Shown: in pieces, positions 18,498-26,967 of the stretch
Layout: each line of letters begins with the position of its first letter
Numbering within the stretch: the first letter of the stretch is position 1
Origin: JACDAN01 sp963834825
GTDB taxonomy: Bacteria > Actinomycetota > Thermoleophilia > Gaiellales > Gaiellaceae
Reading direction: 5' to 3'
DNA length: 64,000 bases
NCBI GenBank assembly: GCA_963834825.1
Contig: CAWICZ010000012.1
Coordinates: 1-64,000 of the forward strand
Translations under genes and position numbers: made by a program
The notes under the pieces: model-generated
Seen by the model: only the letters and a program-made list of their open reading frames with translations
What the model was told of the DNA's origin: nothing
Database searches by the model: none

Positions 18498-19199
18498 ATG
18501 AGCAGGGCCAGCACGCACGTCCGCTCGCCGTCGCCGATCGTCCGCCTGGACCTGAACGACCAGGTCTACGACGCCATCAAGGCCCGCCTGCTGACGCGCG
18601 AGTTCGCCGGCGGGACCAAGATCAGTCTGCAGACGCTCGCCGACGAGCTCGGCGTCTCCCGCAGCCCCGTGCACCACGCGATCACGCGCCTGCAGACGGA
18701 GGGCCTCGTGGTGAGCGAGCCTCGCGGCTACGTCGTGCGGCCGCTGACCGCCGAGCTGATGGACGAGTTGCATGAGGTGCGCGTGGCGCTCGAGCTACAC
18801 GCCGCCTCGCTGACTGTCGGCCGCCTCACGCGCGCCCAGCTCGATCGCTTTGGCGAGTTTCTCGAGGCAACGTCCGTGCCGGTGACCGACCGGCGCATGA
18901 CCGATGTCCGCCGCTACCTGCTCGCAAACACCGCGTTCCACGAGTACCAAGTCGACCTGGCTGGGAACGCGACGCTCTCGCAGCTGCACCGGCGGCTGTC
19001 CGTCTTCGCGCTGCAGGAGCGGGCGCTGATCGTGCTCGGCGAGTCGGCCGCCGGGGACTCGGACGAGGAGCACCGCGCGATCGTCGCCGCCTACGAGCGC
19101 GGCGACGTCGACGGCGCCCGCGCGGCGATCGCGGCGAACGTCGAGACGGGACGCCGCATCGCGCGCGCCGCGATCCAGCGCGCCGGCGGCGTCCTCTAG
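18498..19199 (+). CDS. GntR family (FCD) transcriptional regulator
   Basis: A 233-residue regulator. Residues 18-85 form the GntR winged helix (DQVYDAIKARLLTREFAGG, TLADELGVSRSPVHHAITRLQTEG). Residues 95-230 form the helical FCD effector domain (LHEVRVALELHAASL ... NTAFHEYQVDLAGN ... EHRAIVAAYERGD), with His and Asp/Asn positions typical of metal/organic-acid sensing. TATCCT lies 8 nt before the ATG (leaderless type). It is placed between the racemase-like and hydrolase genes and is the only local regulator of the 16-30 kb catabolic locus. Palindromes at 25899-25908 and 30003-30017 are candidate targets. Confidence 0.92.
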   Translation: MSRASTHVRSPSPIVRLDLNDQVYDAIKARLLTREFAGGTKISLQTLADELGVSRSPVHHAITRLQTEGLVVSEPRGYVVRPLTAELMDELHEVRVALELHAASLTVGRLTRAQLDRFGEFLEATSVPVTDRRMTDVRRYLLANTAFHEYQVDLAGNATLSQLHRRLSVFALQERALIVLGESAAGDSDEEHRAIVAAYERGDVDGARAAIAANVETGRRIARAAIQRAGGVL

Positions 19200-19209
19200 C
19201 GACCCGGAC

Positions 19210-20013
19210 GTGGCGATCTCGGTCGACCGGCGCTTCGTCGCCGTGCCCGACGGCACGGTGCACTGCGCGATCGCAGGGAACGGCCCGCCGGTACTCCTGC
19301 TCCACCAGACGCCGCGCTCCTGGGACGAGTACCGCGACGTACTCCCGCTCCTCGGCCGGCGCCGGAAGGCGATCGCCATGGACATGGTCGGCTTCGGCGA
19401 CTCGACGGCCCTGCCGCCTGGCGAGGACTCGATCGAGCGCTGGGCGGCTGTCGCCGCCGACGTGCTCGACGCCCTGGGAATCGAGCGCGCCGCAGTCGCC
19501 GGCCACCACACCGGTGCGTACGTCGCGGTCGAGCTCGCCGCCTCGCGCCCCGAGCGTGTCGAGGCGGTGGTGCTCTCCTCGCTCGGCCTCTCCACGCGCG
19601 AGGAGCGGCTGGCGCACGCAACCGGGCGCGCGGTCGTGGACGACGTCGACCGGCGCCCGGACGGCACGCACGTGCTCGAGCTCTGGCGCGGGCGGGCGGC
19701 CTTCTACCCGTCCTCGACCGACCTGCTCGAGCGCTACCTCGTCGACTGCCTGCGCGCAGGGGAGCGGGCGGCCGAGGGACACCGCGTGGTCGCGCGCTAC
19801 GCCGTCGAGGAACGCCTGCCGCTCGTCCGCTGTCCGACGCTGCTGATCGGCGCGACGGCCGACCCGCACGCCCACCCGTCACTGCCCGCGCTCCGCGCGG
19901 CGCTTGCCGGGGCCGCCGTCGTGGAGATCGAGGGCGGGACCGTGGCGCTCCCTGACGGCCGGCCGCAGGAGTTCGCGACCGCGGTCGAGGAGTTCCTCGA
20001 CACGCTCCTCTAG
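19210..20013 (+). CDS. Alpha/beta-hydrolase fold protein with atypical catalytic residues
   Basis: A 267-residue protein from GTG 19210, 10 nt after gntR. The fold is clear: PPVLLLHQTPRSWDEY (HG-type oxyanion loop reading HQTP), DMVGFGDST and a strand/helix core. The nucleophile elbow reads GHHTGA instead of GxSxG. The usual C-terminal catalytic His motif (GGHxxP) reads EGGTVALPDGRPQEFA, so Ser and His are both missing. It is either a cofactor-independent variant using other residues or non-catalytic. It completes the plus-strand arm and its 3' end overlaps the convergent MBL gene. Confidence 0.8.
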   Translation: MAISVDRRFVAVPDGTVHCAIAGNGPPVLLLHQTPRSWDEYRDVLPLLGRRRKAIAMDMVGFGDSTALPPGEDSIERWAAVAADVLDALGIERAAVAGHHTGAYVAVELAASRPERVEAVVLSSLGLSTREERLAHATGRAVVDDVDRRPDGTHVLELWRGRAAFYPSSTDLLERYLVDCLRAGERAAEGHRVVARYAVEERLPLVRCPTLLIGATADPHAHPSLPALRAALAGAAVVEIEGGTVALPDGRPQEFATAVEEFLDTLL

Positions 20014-20879
20014 GCCACGAGCCTCCGGTGGAAGTTGCGGATCGCGAAGTCGATCCACTCCGGGTTGTCCCAGTCCGCGTAGCGCTCCCGCACCTCGGGG
20101 CCGAGCTCGGCGGCGATGCCCTCCACGTCCTCGCCGCGGCCGACCCGCTCCGCGACCGCGTCGCGGACGTCGACCAGGTACGCGCGGAACGCATCGATCA
20201 GCTCCGGCCCTCCCACCTCGCCGTGGCCGGGCACCACGACGGCGGAATCGATCCCGCGGAGCCGCTCGAGCGTGTCGATCCAGACAGGGCCGTCGGCGAC
20301 GTCGCCGAAGACGATCGGGAAGAAGCGGTTCTCGACGAGGTCGCCCGCAAACAGCACCCCGGCGTCCGGGACGACCACCACCTGGTCTCCGGCGGTGTGC
20401 GCGCCGCCCATCTCCCGCAGCGTGACGGTGCGGCCGCCCAGGTCGAGCTCGGTCGAGCCGTCGTACGTTTCGTGCGGCTGCACGAGTTCGACGCCTTCGA
20501 GCGCTGCGGCGACCTCGGGGCCGAACGTCCGGAACAGCTCGATGAACTCCTCGCCGCTCTCCGCCAGCTCGGTCGCCTGCCGCCGGTTGTAGACGATCCG
20601 GGCCGCGTCGACGAGCCGCGAGGCGCCGAAGCCGTGCTCAGGGTGGAAGTGCGTGATCGTCAGCAGCAGCGGGCGATCGCCTGCGAGCCGCCGTGCCTCG
20701 GCCAGGACGACGTCGCCGCTCTCGGGGCTCATGCCGGTGTCGACGACGAGCGCCGCTTTTTCGCCGAGCACGACGCCGACGTTGGGCACGAGGTTGACGC
20801 GTCGGTCGGGGAAGACGAAGACGCCGGGCGCGATCTCGGTCTCGGTGCCGGCGGCAACGAGCAGCGGCGAATCGGTCAT
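20010..20879 (-). CDS. MBL-fold metallohydrolase
   Basis: A 289-residue protein from ATG 20879. It carries the metallo-beta-lactamase-fold pattern: GVVLGEKAALVVDTGMS, the metal motif THFHPEHGFGA (H-x-H-x-E-H in place of H-x-H-x-D-H), GGAHTAGDQVVVVP (third His), FAGDLVENRFFP (bridging Asp) and VVPGHGEVGG. Such enzymes hydrolyse esters, lactones or thioesters with two metal ions. It is the last gene of the ABC-transporter operon and overlaps the upstream alpha/beta hydrolase by ATGA. The substrate is probably an intermediate of the imported compound; this is inference. Confidence 0.88.
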   Translation of the reverse strand: MTDSPLLVAAGTETEIAPGVFVFPDRRVNLVPNVGVVLGEKAALVVDTGMSPESGDVVLAEARRLAGDRPLLLTITHFHPEHGFGASRLVDAARIVYNRRQATELAESGEEFIELFRTFGPEVAAALEGVELVQPHETYDGSTELDLGGRTVTLREMGGAHTAGDQVVVVPDAGVLFAGDLVENRFFPIVFGDVADGPVWIDTLERLRGIDSAVVVPGHGEVGGPELIDAFRAYLVDVRDAVAERVGRGEDVEGIAAELGPEVRERYADWDNPEWIDFAIRNFHRRLVA

Positions 20880-21718
20880 GGTCGAACCTCCTCTGGGTCG
20901 TGGTCGCGGGACTCGGGCTCGAGCGTCCCGGCCGCGAAGCGCTCGATGGTCTCGCAGAAGCGGTCGGGCTCCTCGAACGGGGTGCAGTGGGCGCTGCGGT
21001 CGAAGAGCACGCGGCGGCCGTCCGGCGCGCGCTCGGCGATCCAGTCGGCGAGTCCCACCGGCCAGTAGGGGTCGCGTCGGCTCCAGGCGGCGAGCACAGG
21101 CACGGGCAGGCGCTCGACGACCGCTCGCTGGTCGAGCGTCTCCTGCTCGCGGACGAGGCGGACGGCGACGTCGAGCGGCGTCTGCAGGGCGACCGAGACG
21201 AGCCAGTCGACGTGCTCGCGCTCGGCCGCGAGCAGCGAGCCGGCCAGGAAGCGCCGCTCGCGGAGCGGCCAGTGACGCTCGACGTCCTCGACGTAGCCGG
21301 CGAGCTCCTCGTCCGTGAGTCCATGCGGGAAGTCGGCCGTGCGGGTCAGGCGCAGGGGTCCGTTGACGAGCACAAGCCGGCCGACCCGCGGTTCGCCGGA
21401 ATCGAGCAGCTGCAGCGAGACGCTGCAGCCCATCGACCAGCCCACGAGCGTGACGTCCTCGAGCTCGAGCCGCTCGAGGAGAAACGCAAGGTCTCCGGCG
21501 AGCTCCGGGAAGGTGTAGTGCGAGTTCGGCTTGTCGGACTCGCCCATGCCGCGGAGGTCGAGCGCGACGACCCGATGGCGTTGCGCCAGGCGGGCGACGA
21601 CCGGATCCCAAAGCCGGTGCGACTGCTTCCAGCCGTGGACGAGTACGAACGTGCGCGCCCCCGAGCCCCGGTCGCAGACCCGCAGCCGCGTCCCGTCGGG
21701 CGTCGCCAGAAAACTCAC
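20876..21718 (-). CDS. Alpha/beta hydrolase
   Basis: A 280-residue hydrolase with a full catalytic set: oxyanion VHGWKQSHRLW, DLRGMGESDKP, nucleophile elbow GWSMGCS, acid in SRRDPYWPVG and His in RSAHCTPFEEP. It is typical of esterases and C-C hydrolases of catabolic pathways. It is coupled to the CMD gene upstream (stop/start overlap at 21715-21718) and to the MBL gene downstream (ATGA). Together with CMD and MBL it forms the enzymatic tail of the ABC transporter operon. Confidence 0.88.
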   Translation of the reverse strand: MSFLATPDGTRLRVCDRGSGARTFVLVHGWKQSHRLWDPVVARLAQRHRVVALDLRGMGESDKPNSHYTFPELAGDLAFLLERLELEDVTLVGWSMGCSVSLQLLDSGEPRVGRLVLVNGPLRLTRTADFPHGLTDEELAGYVEDVERHWPLRERRFLAGSLLAAEREHVDWLVSVALQTPLDVAVRLVREQETLDQRAVVERLPVPVLAAWSRRDPYWPVGLADWIAERAPDGRRVLFDRSAHCTPFEEPDRFCETIERFAAGTLEPESRDHDPEEVRP

Positions 21719-22093
21719 CGGGCGCCGAGCCGTGCCAGCTCGTCGCGGACGACCTCCATCGCGACCGAGGCGCGCGGGAAGCCGGCGTACACGGCGACGA
21801 GGACGATGAGCGCCTCGAGCTCGTCGGCGGTCGCGCCATTAGCAAGTGCGAAGCCGACGTGCGTGCGGAGCCGCTCTTCGACGCCGCCCTGCGCGGCGAG
21901 CACGGCCACCACGGCCAGGCTGCGGTCACGGCGTGTGAGCGGTTGCGTCCTGCCAGGCGCCTCCGCCGGCGGCGGCGAACGCCTCCTCGGCGAAGCCGCT
22001 GCCGAACGCCTCCACCATCCGCTGCTCCGCCTCTTCAGGCGACACGCCGAACTGCGCCCCGTACACCTCCAGCCCGCGCTCGCGCCGGTTCAT
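21715..22093 (-). pseudogene. Carboxymuconolactone decarboxylase (CMD) family protein, frameshifted
   Basis: The N-terminal part from ATG 22093 reads MNRRERGLEVYGAQFGVSPEE ... FAAAGGGAWQDAT. Near 21926 one extra base shifts the frame. The remainder continues as LTRRDRSLAVVAVLAAQGG, then RLRTHVGFALANGATADE and VYAGFPRAS, the hallmark C-terminal CMD segment with its conserved His. The joined length, about 124 residues, is normal for the family. The family includes gamma-carboxymuconolactone decarboxylase and related small alpha-helical enzymes. It overlaps the permease (22090) and hydrolase (21718) by start/stop coupling, so it was an intact operon member. The break may be a sequence error. Confidence 0.75.
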
Positions 22094-23139
22094 TGCCGCT
22101 CCTCGGTCGTGACGGCCGGTGGCGGCGCCTCCCCGCTCGGGGCCGAAACGCGCAGGCCGATGCTCGCGAGACCTTGACGCTGGATGCGGTCGAGCAGGAG
22201 CGCCGCGATGAGGATCGCGCCCGTGATGATCTGCTGCCAGAACGACGCGACACCGGAGACGGAGAGGCCGTTCTGCAGCGTCGCGAGGAAGAGGACGCCG
22301 ATCGCGGTGCCGCCGACACCGCCGACCCCGCCCGCGAAGCTGGTGCCGCCGAGCAGCACCGCCGCCGCGGCGTCGAAGAGCACCGATTCGCCGACCTGCG
22401 GGCTCGCGGCCCCGATCCGGGCCGTCTGCAAGACGCCGCCGAAAGCGGCGAGCGCGCCCGAGATCGCGTACACGGCGATGATCGTCCGCCCCACCCGCAC
22501 GCCGGACAGCCGCGCCGCGTCGGCGTTGCCACCCACGGCGTAGACGTCGCGGCCGAAGTACGTCGAGCGCTGGACGTAGAGCGCAAGCAGGAACGTGCCG
22601 GCCATGATCCAGACGGGAACCGGGACGCCGAGCAGGTCATCGAAGGCGAGCGAGTCGAGCAGCGGCGAGACCACCTGCTCGGTCCTCGTGTCGGACCAGA
22701 GGTTCAACACTCCGCGGAAGAGGATGAGCGTCCCGAGCGTGACGACGAGGAACGAGAGTCCGAGCGGGCCGACGAGCACGCCGTTGATGCCTCCTCCGAG
22801 CAGCGCACCGAACGCCACGGTCATGACGATCGCGAGCGCGGGCGTCACGCCGAGGTCGTTGACGAACGACCCGAGCGCGACGCTCGCGAGCGCAAGCATC
22901 GAGCCGATCGAGAGGTCGAAGCCGCCGGCCAGCATGACAAAGGTGAGGCCGATGGAGACCACCCAAAGGATCGCCGCACTGGTCAGCAGCGCCTTGACGT
23001 TCGGGGAGGTGAAGAACCGCTCTTGCGTGAGCGAGAAGACGAAGACGAGCAGGACGAGCAGCACGAGGACGGCGAAGAAACGCTGACTCACCGCGGCACG
23101 ACCAAGGCGGAGACCGGTTGTCCACCGACGGCCGCTCAC
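22090..23139 (-). CDS. Sugar-type ABC transporter permease (RbsC-like)
   Basis: A 349-residue membrane protein from GTG 23139, chosen because it overlaps the ATPase stop by GTGA and gives normal family length. About ten helices are present. Family motifs include MLAGGFDLSIGSMLALASVALG near residue 75, TLGTLILFRGVLNLW, YAVGGNADAARLSGVRVGR and AVLLGGTSFAGGVGGVGGT. It forms the membrane channel of a carbohydrate-uptake ABC system of the ribose/xylose class. It works with the ATPase at 23136-24623 and the lipoprotein at 24728-25813. The neighbouring catabolic enzymes suggest the cargo may not be a plain sugar. Confidence 0.93.
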   Translation of the reverse strand: MSGRRWTTGLRLGRAAVSQRFFAVLVLLVLLVFVFSLTQERFFTSPNVKALLTSAAILWVVSIGLTFVMLAGGFDLSIGSMLALASVALGSFVNDLGVTPALAIVMTVAFGALLGGGINGVLVGPLGLSFLVVTLGTLILFRGVLNLWSDTRTEQVVSPLLDSLAFDDLLGVPVPVWIMAGTFLLALYVQRSTYFGRDVYAVGGNADAARLSGVRVGRTIIAVYAISGALAAFGGVLQTARIGAASPQVGESVLFDAAAAVLLGGTSFAGGVGGVGGTAIGVLFLATLQNGLSVSGVASFWQQIITGAILIAALLLDRIQRQGLASIGLRVSAPSGEAPPPAVTTEERQ

Positions 23140-24623
23140 GCGCCGACCTCCATCGCGGCGCGAGCGATGAGCGCCTCGTCCGCCTCGTCGCGGGCGAAGC
23201 TCGCCGTGATCCGTCCGCGCGCCATCACGACGATTCGGTCGCAGAGGAGCAGCAGCTCGGCCGTCTCGGACGAGCTGACGAGGATCGCCAGGCCGAGCTC
23301 CTTCGCCTCCTCGAGCAAACGGTAGATCTCGGCCTTCGCACCGACGTCGACCCCCCGAGTTGGCTCGTCGAGCAGAAGCACGCGGGGCTCCGTCGCGAAC
23401 CATTTCGCCAGGACGACCTTCTGCTGGTTGCCGCCGCTGAGGCGCGACACCGCGGCGTCGTCGGCGCCCCCCGTGATGTGGAACGCACGTCCGGCCTCGG
23501 CGGCGGCCCGACGGTCGGCGCTCGGACTCGGCCTCGCGAGACGCGGCTTCCTGGCATCGCGGGCCATGAGCAGGTTCTCGAGTACCGTCATGTCGGCCAC
23601 AAGTCCGTGCGCCTTCCGGTCCGCAGGCACGAAGCCGATCCCGGCAGCCATCGCGTGTGCCGGGCCGCGCGGCGCGAACCGCCGCCCGGCCACCTCGACT
23701 TCGCCCGTGACGCGGGGCTCGAGGCCGAAGAGCGCGCCGAGGAGGTCGCTACGGCCGGCACCCACGAGCCCGGCAAGGCCCACGACCTCGCCCGGCCCGA
23801 CGTCCAGGTCAATGCCGCCGAGCCGACCGGGCACGTTGAGACCGCGCACGCGGAGGACGGCGCCCTCCAGATGGTCGGGACGCCGCTCCTCCAGCGAGAG
23901 GAGATCCAGTTCGCGGCCGAGCATGAGCGAGGCGAGCCGCCGCTCGTCGAACTCTTCGACCGGCCCGGTGCCGACGACCTCGCCGTCCCGAAGCACGGTC
24001 AAGCGGTCGCAGAGGGCGAAGACCTCACGCAGCCGGTGCGAGACGAAGACCGTCGCGACGCCGCCGCCCTTGAGGGCGCGGACCGCCGCGAAGAGCGACT
24101 CGACCTCGTCGTCGGCGAGCGAGCTGGTCGGCTCGTCGAGAATGAGCACGCGCGCGTCCGTGGAGAGGGCGCGAGCGATCTCGACCATCTGCTGCAGGTC
24201 CGGCCGCAGACGGCCGACCGGCGTGTCGAGCTCGATCGAGCAGCCAAGCGAATCGAGCAGGGACCGCGCCTGCCGCCGCGTCTCGCGCCAGTCGACCCCG
24301 TACCAGGCGCGCGGCTTGCGCGGCCCGAGGAAGATGTTCTCCGTCACCGACAAGTCGTCGACGAGTGCGCGCTCCTGCGTCACGGTCGCGATCCCCGCGG
24401 TGAGGGCCTGCGACGCATCGCCAAAGCTCGTCTCGGTGCCGTCGAGCACGACACGGCCCTGATCGGCGGCCACCTGCGCGGAGATGATCTTGAGCAACGT
24501 CGACTTGCCCGACCCGTTCTCGCCGCAGAGGCCGTGAACCTCGCCCGGATAGAGCGACAGGGCGGCGCCGTGAAGCGCCCGCGCGCCCCCGTAGCTCTTG
24601 TGGACGCCCTCGGCCACGAGCAT
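23136..24623 (-). CDS. Sugar-type ABC transporter ATP-binding protein (RbsA-like, two ABC domains)
   Basis: A 495-residue protein from ATG 24623; a GTG at 24653 would add 10 residues. It has two nucleotide-binding domains. The first has a Walker A GENGSGKST and a Walker B LILDEPTSSLADDE. Its signature region reads RLRPDLQQMVEIARALS, a degenerate form. The second has a degenerate Walker A (GLVGAGRSD) and an intact signature LSGGNQQKVVLAKWF with LLLDEPTRGVDVG. This division of labour is normal for the RbsA/XylG class. It powers import with the permease downstream (GTGA overlap). A strong hairpin separates it from the binding-protein gene. Confidence 0.93.
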   Translation of the reverse strand: MLVAEGVHKSYGGARALHGAALSLYPGEVHGLCGENGSGKSTLLKIISAQVAADQGRVVLDGTETSFGDASQALTAGIATVTQERALVDDLSVTENIFLGPRKPRAWYGVDWRETRRQARSLLDSLGCSIELDTPVGRLRPDLQQMVEIARALSTDARVLILDEPTSSLADDEVESLFAAVRALKGGGVATVFVSHRLREVFALCDRLTVLRDGEVVGTGPVEEFDERRLASLMLGRELDLLSLEERRPDHLEGAVLRVRGLNVPGRLGGIDLDVGPGEVVGLAGLVGAGRSDLLGALFGLEPRVTGEVEVAGRRFAPRGPAHAMAAGIGFVPADRKAHGLVADMTVLENLLMARDARKPRLARPSPSADRRAAAEAGRAFHITGGADDAAVSRLSGGNQQKVVLAKWFATEPRVLLLDEPTRGVDVGAKAEIYRLLEEAKELGLAILVSSSETAELLLLCDRIVVMARGRITASFARDEADEALIARAAMEVGA

Positions 24624-24683
24624 GGGTCCGGCTCTCTTGGCGGGAGGATCCACGCGTCGGGCGACTCTAGACGGTCATGCCCG

Positions 24684-24721
24684 GCACGCAGGGCCGCGGC
24701 GCGGCGCGCGGCCCTGCGTGC
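24684..24721 (-). promoter_or_regulatory. Strong intra-operon hairpin between binding protein and ATPase genes
   Basis: GCACGCAGGGCCGC (24684-24697) pairs perfectly over 14 bp with 24708-24721 around a 10-nt GC-rich loop, just after the binding-protein stop. There is no T-tract. Such hairpins after binding-protein genes often stabilise upstream mRNA or attenuate read-through, giving more binding protein than channel. Confidence 0.65.
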
Positions 24722-24727
24722 GACGGG

Positions 24728-25813
24728 CTAGTCGGTTGCGCCGTACTCCTCCTCGAGCTGCTGATCCCAGGTCTGCTCGGAGTCGACGTTGTCGGACGTG
24801 ACGATCACCGGCTCCTCGGCCTTGACGGTCTTCGGCACCGTGTTGCCCTGGAGGAGGTTGTAGAGCCCCCAGGCGGCGAACTTGCCCATGCTCGGCGGAT
24901 CGAGCTTCGCCGAGTAGGTCAGCCGTCCGGCTTTGATCGCCTCGAAGGCGTCGCTCCCGCCGTTCTGGCCTCCGAAGACCAGATCGGTCTTGCCCTGGGC
25001 GCGAGCGGCTGCCGCCGCCCCGATCGCCGACGGGTCGTTGTAGCCGATGATGCCGGCGATGTCGGGATAGGCGCCGAGGATCTCGGTCATCGCCTTCTCA
25101 CCGCCCGCGATGTCGTCGCTCGGGTTCGTCCCGTTACCGGCCACCGTGAGGCCGAACTGTTGCGCCCAGTACTTGCCACGGTCGATCGAGTAGACGATCG
25201 AGGGCACCTTGACGGCGAAGTCGATGGTCGCGACCGACGCGCCTTCGTCGACGCGCGAGGCCATCTCCTTCGCGCCCAGGTAGGCGGCCTCGTCACGACG
25301 CTGCCAGATCTGGCTGTCGAAGTCGCCGATGTCCGTGGTGCTGTCGAAGGTGAGATCGATCGTGACGACCGGGATGTCCTGTGCCTTCGCCTGTCTGAGC
25401 GCGGGCTGCACCGATCCCGGATCGAGGGCGAACACGAAGATCCCGTCGACGTCCTGCGCGACCAGCTGCTGGAACTGGCTGACCTGCGTGTCGACGTCGC
25501 CCTTGGCGTCGAGCTCGAGATAGCTGCCACCCAGCTTCTCCGTCTCGAGCTTCATCGCGTTGCCGAGCGTGCTCAGGAACTCGTTCGCTCCGAGCGGGTT
25601 CAGGTAGGCGATTCTGAAGTCGCCCTCGTCCGGCTCGTCGTAGCCGACGGGGACGTCGGACTCGAGGCTGCCCGTGAACTCCACGTCGGCCGCAGCTCCG
25701 GACGCCTCGGTGGTGGTGCCGCTCGTCTCGTCGTCTCCGCCGCAGGCCGCCAGCCCGAGCCCGAGCCCCAGGACGAGCGCAGCGATCGCGAGCCCCCCGG
25801 TGAACCGCTTCAT
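24728..25813 (-). CDS. Sugar-type ABC transporter substrate-binding lipoprotein
   Basis: A 361-residue exported protein with a lipoprotein signal peptide (hydrophobic LAIAALVLGLGLGL, lipobox LAAC, Cys near residue 24) and a Ser/Thr-rich linker. The mature part has the type I periplasmic-binding fold of the ribose/LacI class: FRIAYLNPLGANEFLSTLGNAM, VSQFQQLVAQDVDGIFVFALD, IAGIIGYNDPSAIGAAAAARAQG and DLVFGGQNGG. GGAGGGAAGC precedes the ATG. It is the first gene of the operon and is driven by the promoter at 25887-25915. The ligand is unknown. Confidence 0.93.
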   Translation of the reverse strand: MKRFTGGLAIAALVLGLGLGLAACGGDDETSGTTTEASGAAADVEFTGSLESDVPVGYDEPDEGDFRIAYLNPLGANEFLSTLGNAMKLETEKLGGSYLELDAKGDVDTQVSQFQQLVAQDVDGIFVFALDPGSVQPALRQAKAQDIPVVTIDLTFDSTTDIGDFDSQIWQRRDEAAYLGAKEMASRVDEGASVATIDFAVKVPSIVYSIDRGKYWAQQFGLTVAGNGTNPSDDIAGGEKAMTEILGAYPDIAGIIGYNDPSAIGAAAAARAQGKTDLVFGGQNGGSDAFEAIKAGRLTYSAKLDPPSMGKFAAWGLYNLLQGNTVPKTVKAEEPVIVTSDNVDSEQTWDQQLEEEYGATD

Positions 25814-25886
25814 CAGCTTCCCTCCGGTCCCGCGCCGTTGCGGCCCCGCTCTGGCGCGATCATCGAGTGACCTCGGCCGCGAGGCC

Positions 25887-25915
25887 TATATATCGCTCTG
25901 ACATGTCACGTGCAA
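25887..25915 (-). promoter_or_regulatory. Sigma70-type promoter with spacer palindrome for the ABC transporter operon
   Basis: Read on the minus strand, TTGCAC (25915-25910) and TATATA (25892-25887) are spaced by exactly 17 nt. The spacer contains the 10-bp perfect palindrome TGACATGTCA (25899-25908), a candidate operator. It overlaps the last 10 nt of the oxidoreductase gene and lies 74 nt upstream of the binding-protein ATG. Confidence 0.65.
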
Positions 25916-26967
25916 CCTCCTGCGTCGTCGCCCGCGACGTCGATGCAGACCTTCCCGACGTGGGCTCCGGAGTGGAGGTGGCGAAGGGCGTCGAGGCTCT
26001 GCTCGAACGGGAACACCCGGTCGATGACAGGCCTAATCCGGGCGCGCTCCATCGCCCGGTACATGCGCTCCCAGCTCTCCCGCGGCGCGCACGAGAGCGC
26101 CTGCAGGCGGGCGTTCCGAACGAGCACGGTGATCACGGCCGCGGTGTAGGTCCACGGCGGCGGGTCGGCCGACGCCAGGTCGAGCTGGTCGAGGTAGCCG
26201 ACCAGGCTCACGAGTCCGCCGACTCGCAGGCAACGGATCGAGCGCTCGAGGTCTCCGGCCGTCTCGACGACATGCTCGACGCCCTCGCCGTCCGTCAGCC
26301 GCAGCACCTCCTCGTGCCACTCGGGGTGCGAGCGGTAGTTGACGGTCGCCCAGGCACCGAGCCGACGGGCGCGTTCGAGCTTCGCGTCGGAGGACGACGT
26401 GACGATGACTCGTGCCCCGGCAAGGCAGGCGAACTGCAGTGCGAACGTCGCGACGCCGCCTGTCCCCTGCGCCAGCACCGTCTGCCCCGGTTGGACGCGG
26501 CCGAGCTCGACGAGCGCCTGCCATGCCGTCGCCGCGGCGCTCGTCGCGGCCGCCGCCTCCGCGTCGGTGAGGTAGGCGGGCACGGGGACGGCGCCGGCAG
26601 CCGAGAGCACCACGTACTCCTGCAGGACGCCGTCGAGATGGCCTCCGAGATGCGTCAGCCACCGCTCCCACGTGCGCTCGCCGGCCAGCCAGCCCTGCGC
26701 GAACAGGCCGACCACGCGATCGCCGACTGCGTGGTCGCCGACGCCCTCCCCGAGCGCGACAATCTCGCCCGCACCGTCGGAGACCGGGACGATCGGTAGT
26801 CGTTGCTCGGGGTCGTAGCGGTCGTGGATGACTTGGAGGTCGCGGGAGTTGAGCGCCGCGGCGCGGACGCGGACCAGCACCTCCCCCGGCCCGGGCTCGG
26901 GGACCGGCCGCTCGATGAGCCGCAGGTGCTCGAGTCCGAAGTGCTGGAGCTCCCAGGCGCGCATCAC
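25906..26967 (-). CDS. NAD(P)-dependent alcohol dehydrogenase/quinone-oxidoreductase-like protein (MDR)
   Basis: A 353-residue medium-chain dehydrogenase/reductase from GTG 26967, overlapping the amidase stop (ATG 26964 also possible). The N-terminal GroES-like domain reads EPGPGEVLVRVRAAALNSRDL and DGAGEIVALGEGV. The Rossmann domain reads QTVLAQGTGGVATFALQFA and VIVTSSSDAKLERARRLGA. The catalytic Cys/His zinc ligands of alcohol dehydrogenases are absent (NSRDL replaces C-x-S-D), and there is no structural-zinc cysteine cluster. A zinc-free oxidoreductase is therefore more likely. It is the last gene of the CoA ligase-amidase-oxidoreductase operon. Confidence 0.88.
   Translation of the reverse strand: MMRAWELQHFGLEHLRLIERPVPEPGPGEVLVRVRAAALNSRDLQVIHDRYDPEQRLPIVPVSDGAGEIVALGEGVGDHAVGDRVVGLFAQGWLAGERTWERWLTHLGGHLDGVLQEYVVLSAAGAVPVPAYLTDAEAAAATSAAATAWQALVELGRVQPGQTVLAQGTGGVATFALQFACLAGARVIVTSSSDAKLERARRLGAWATVNYRSHPEWHEEVLRLTDGEGVEHVVETAGDLERSIRCLRVGGLVSLVGYLDQLDLASADPPPWTYTAAVITVLVRNARLQALSCAPRESWERMYRAMERARIRPVIDRVFPFEQSLDALRHLHSGAHVGKVCIDVAGDDAGGCT

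Noticed and set aside
21920..21935. Programmed +1 frameshift in the CMD gene (CCG TGA C, prfB-like)
   Set aside because: The conserved LTRRDRSL codons begin upstream of the TGA, so the shift must occur earlier, and no Shine-Dalgarno-like stimulator is present. A simple indel explains it.
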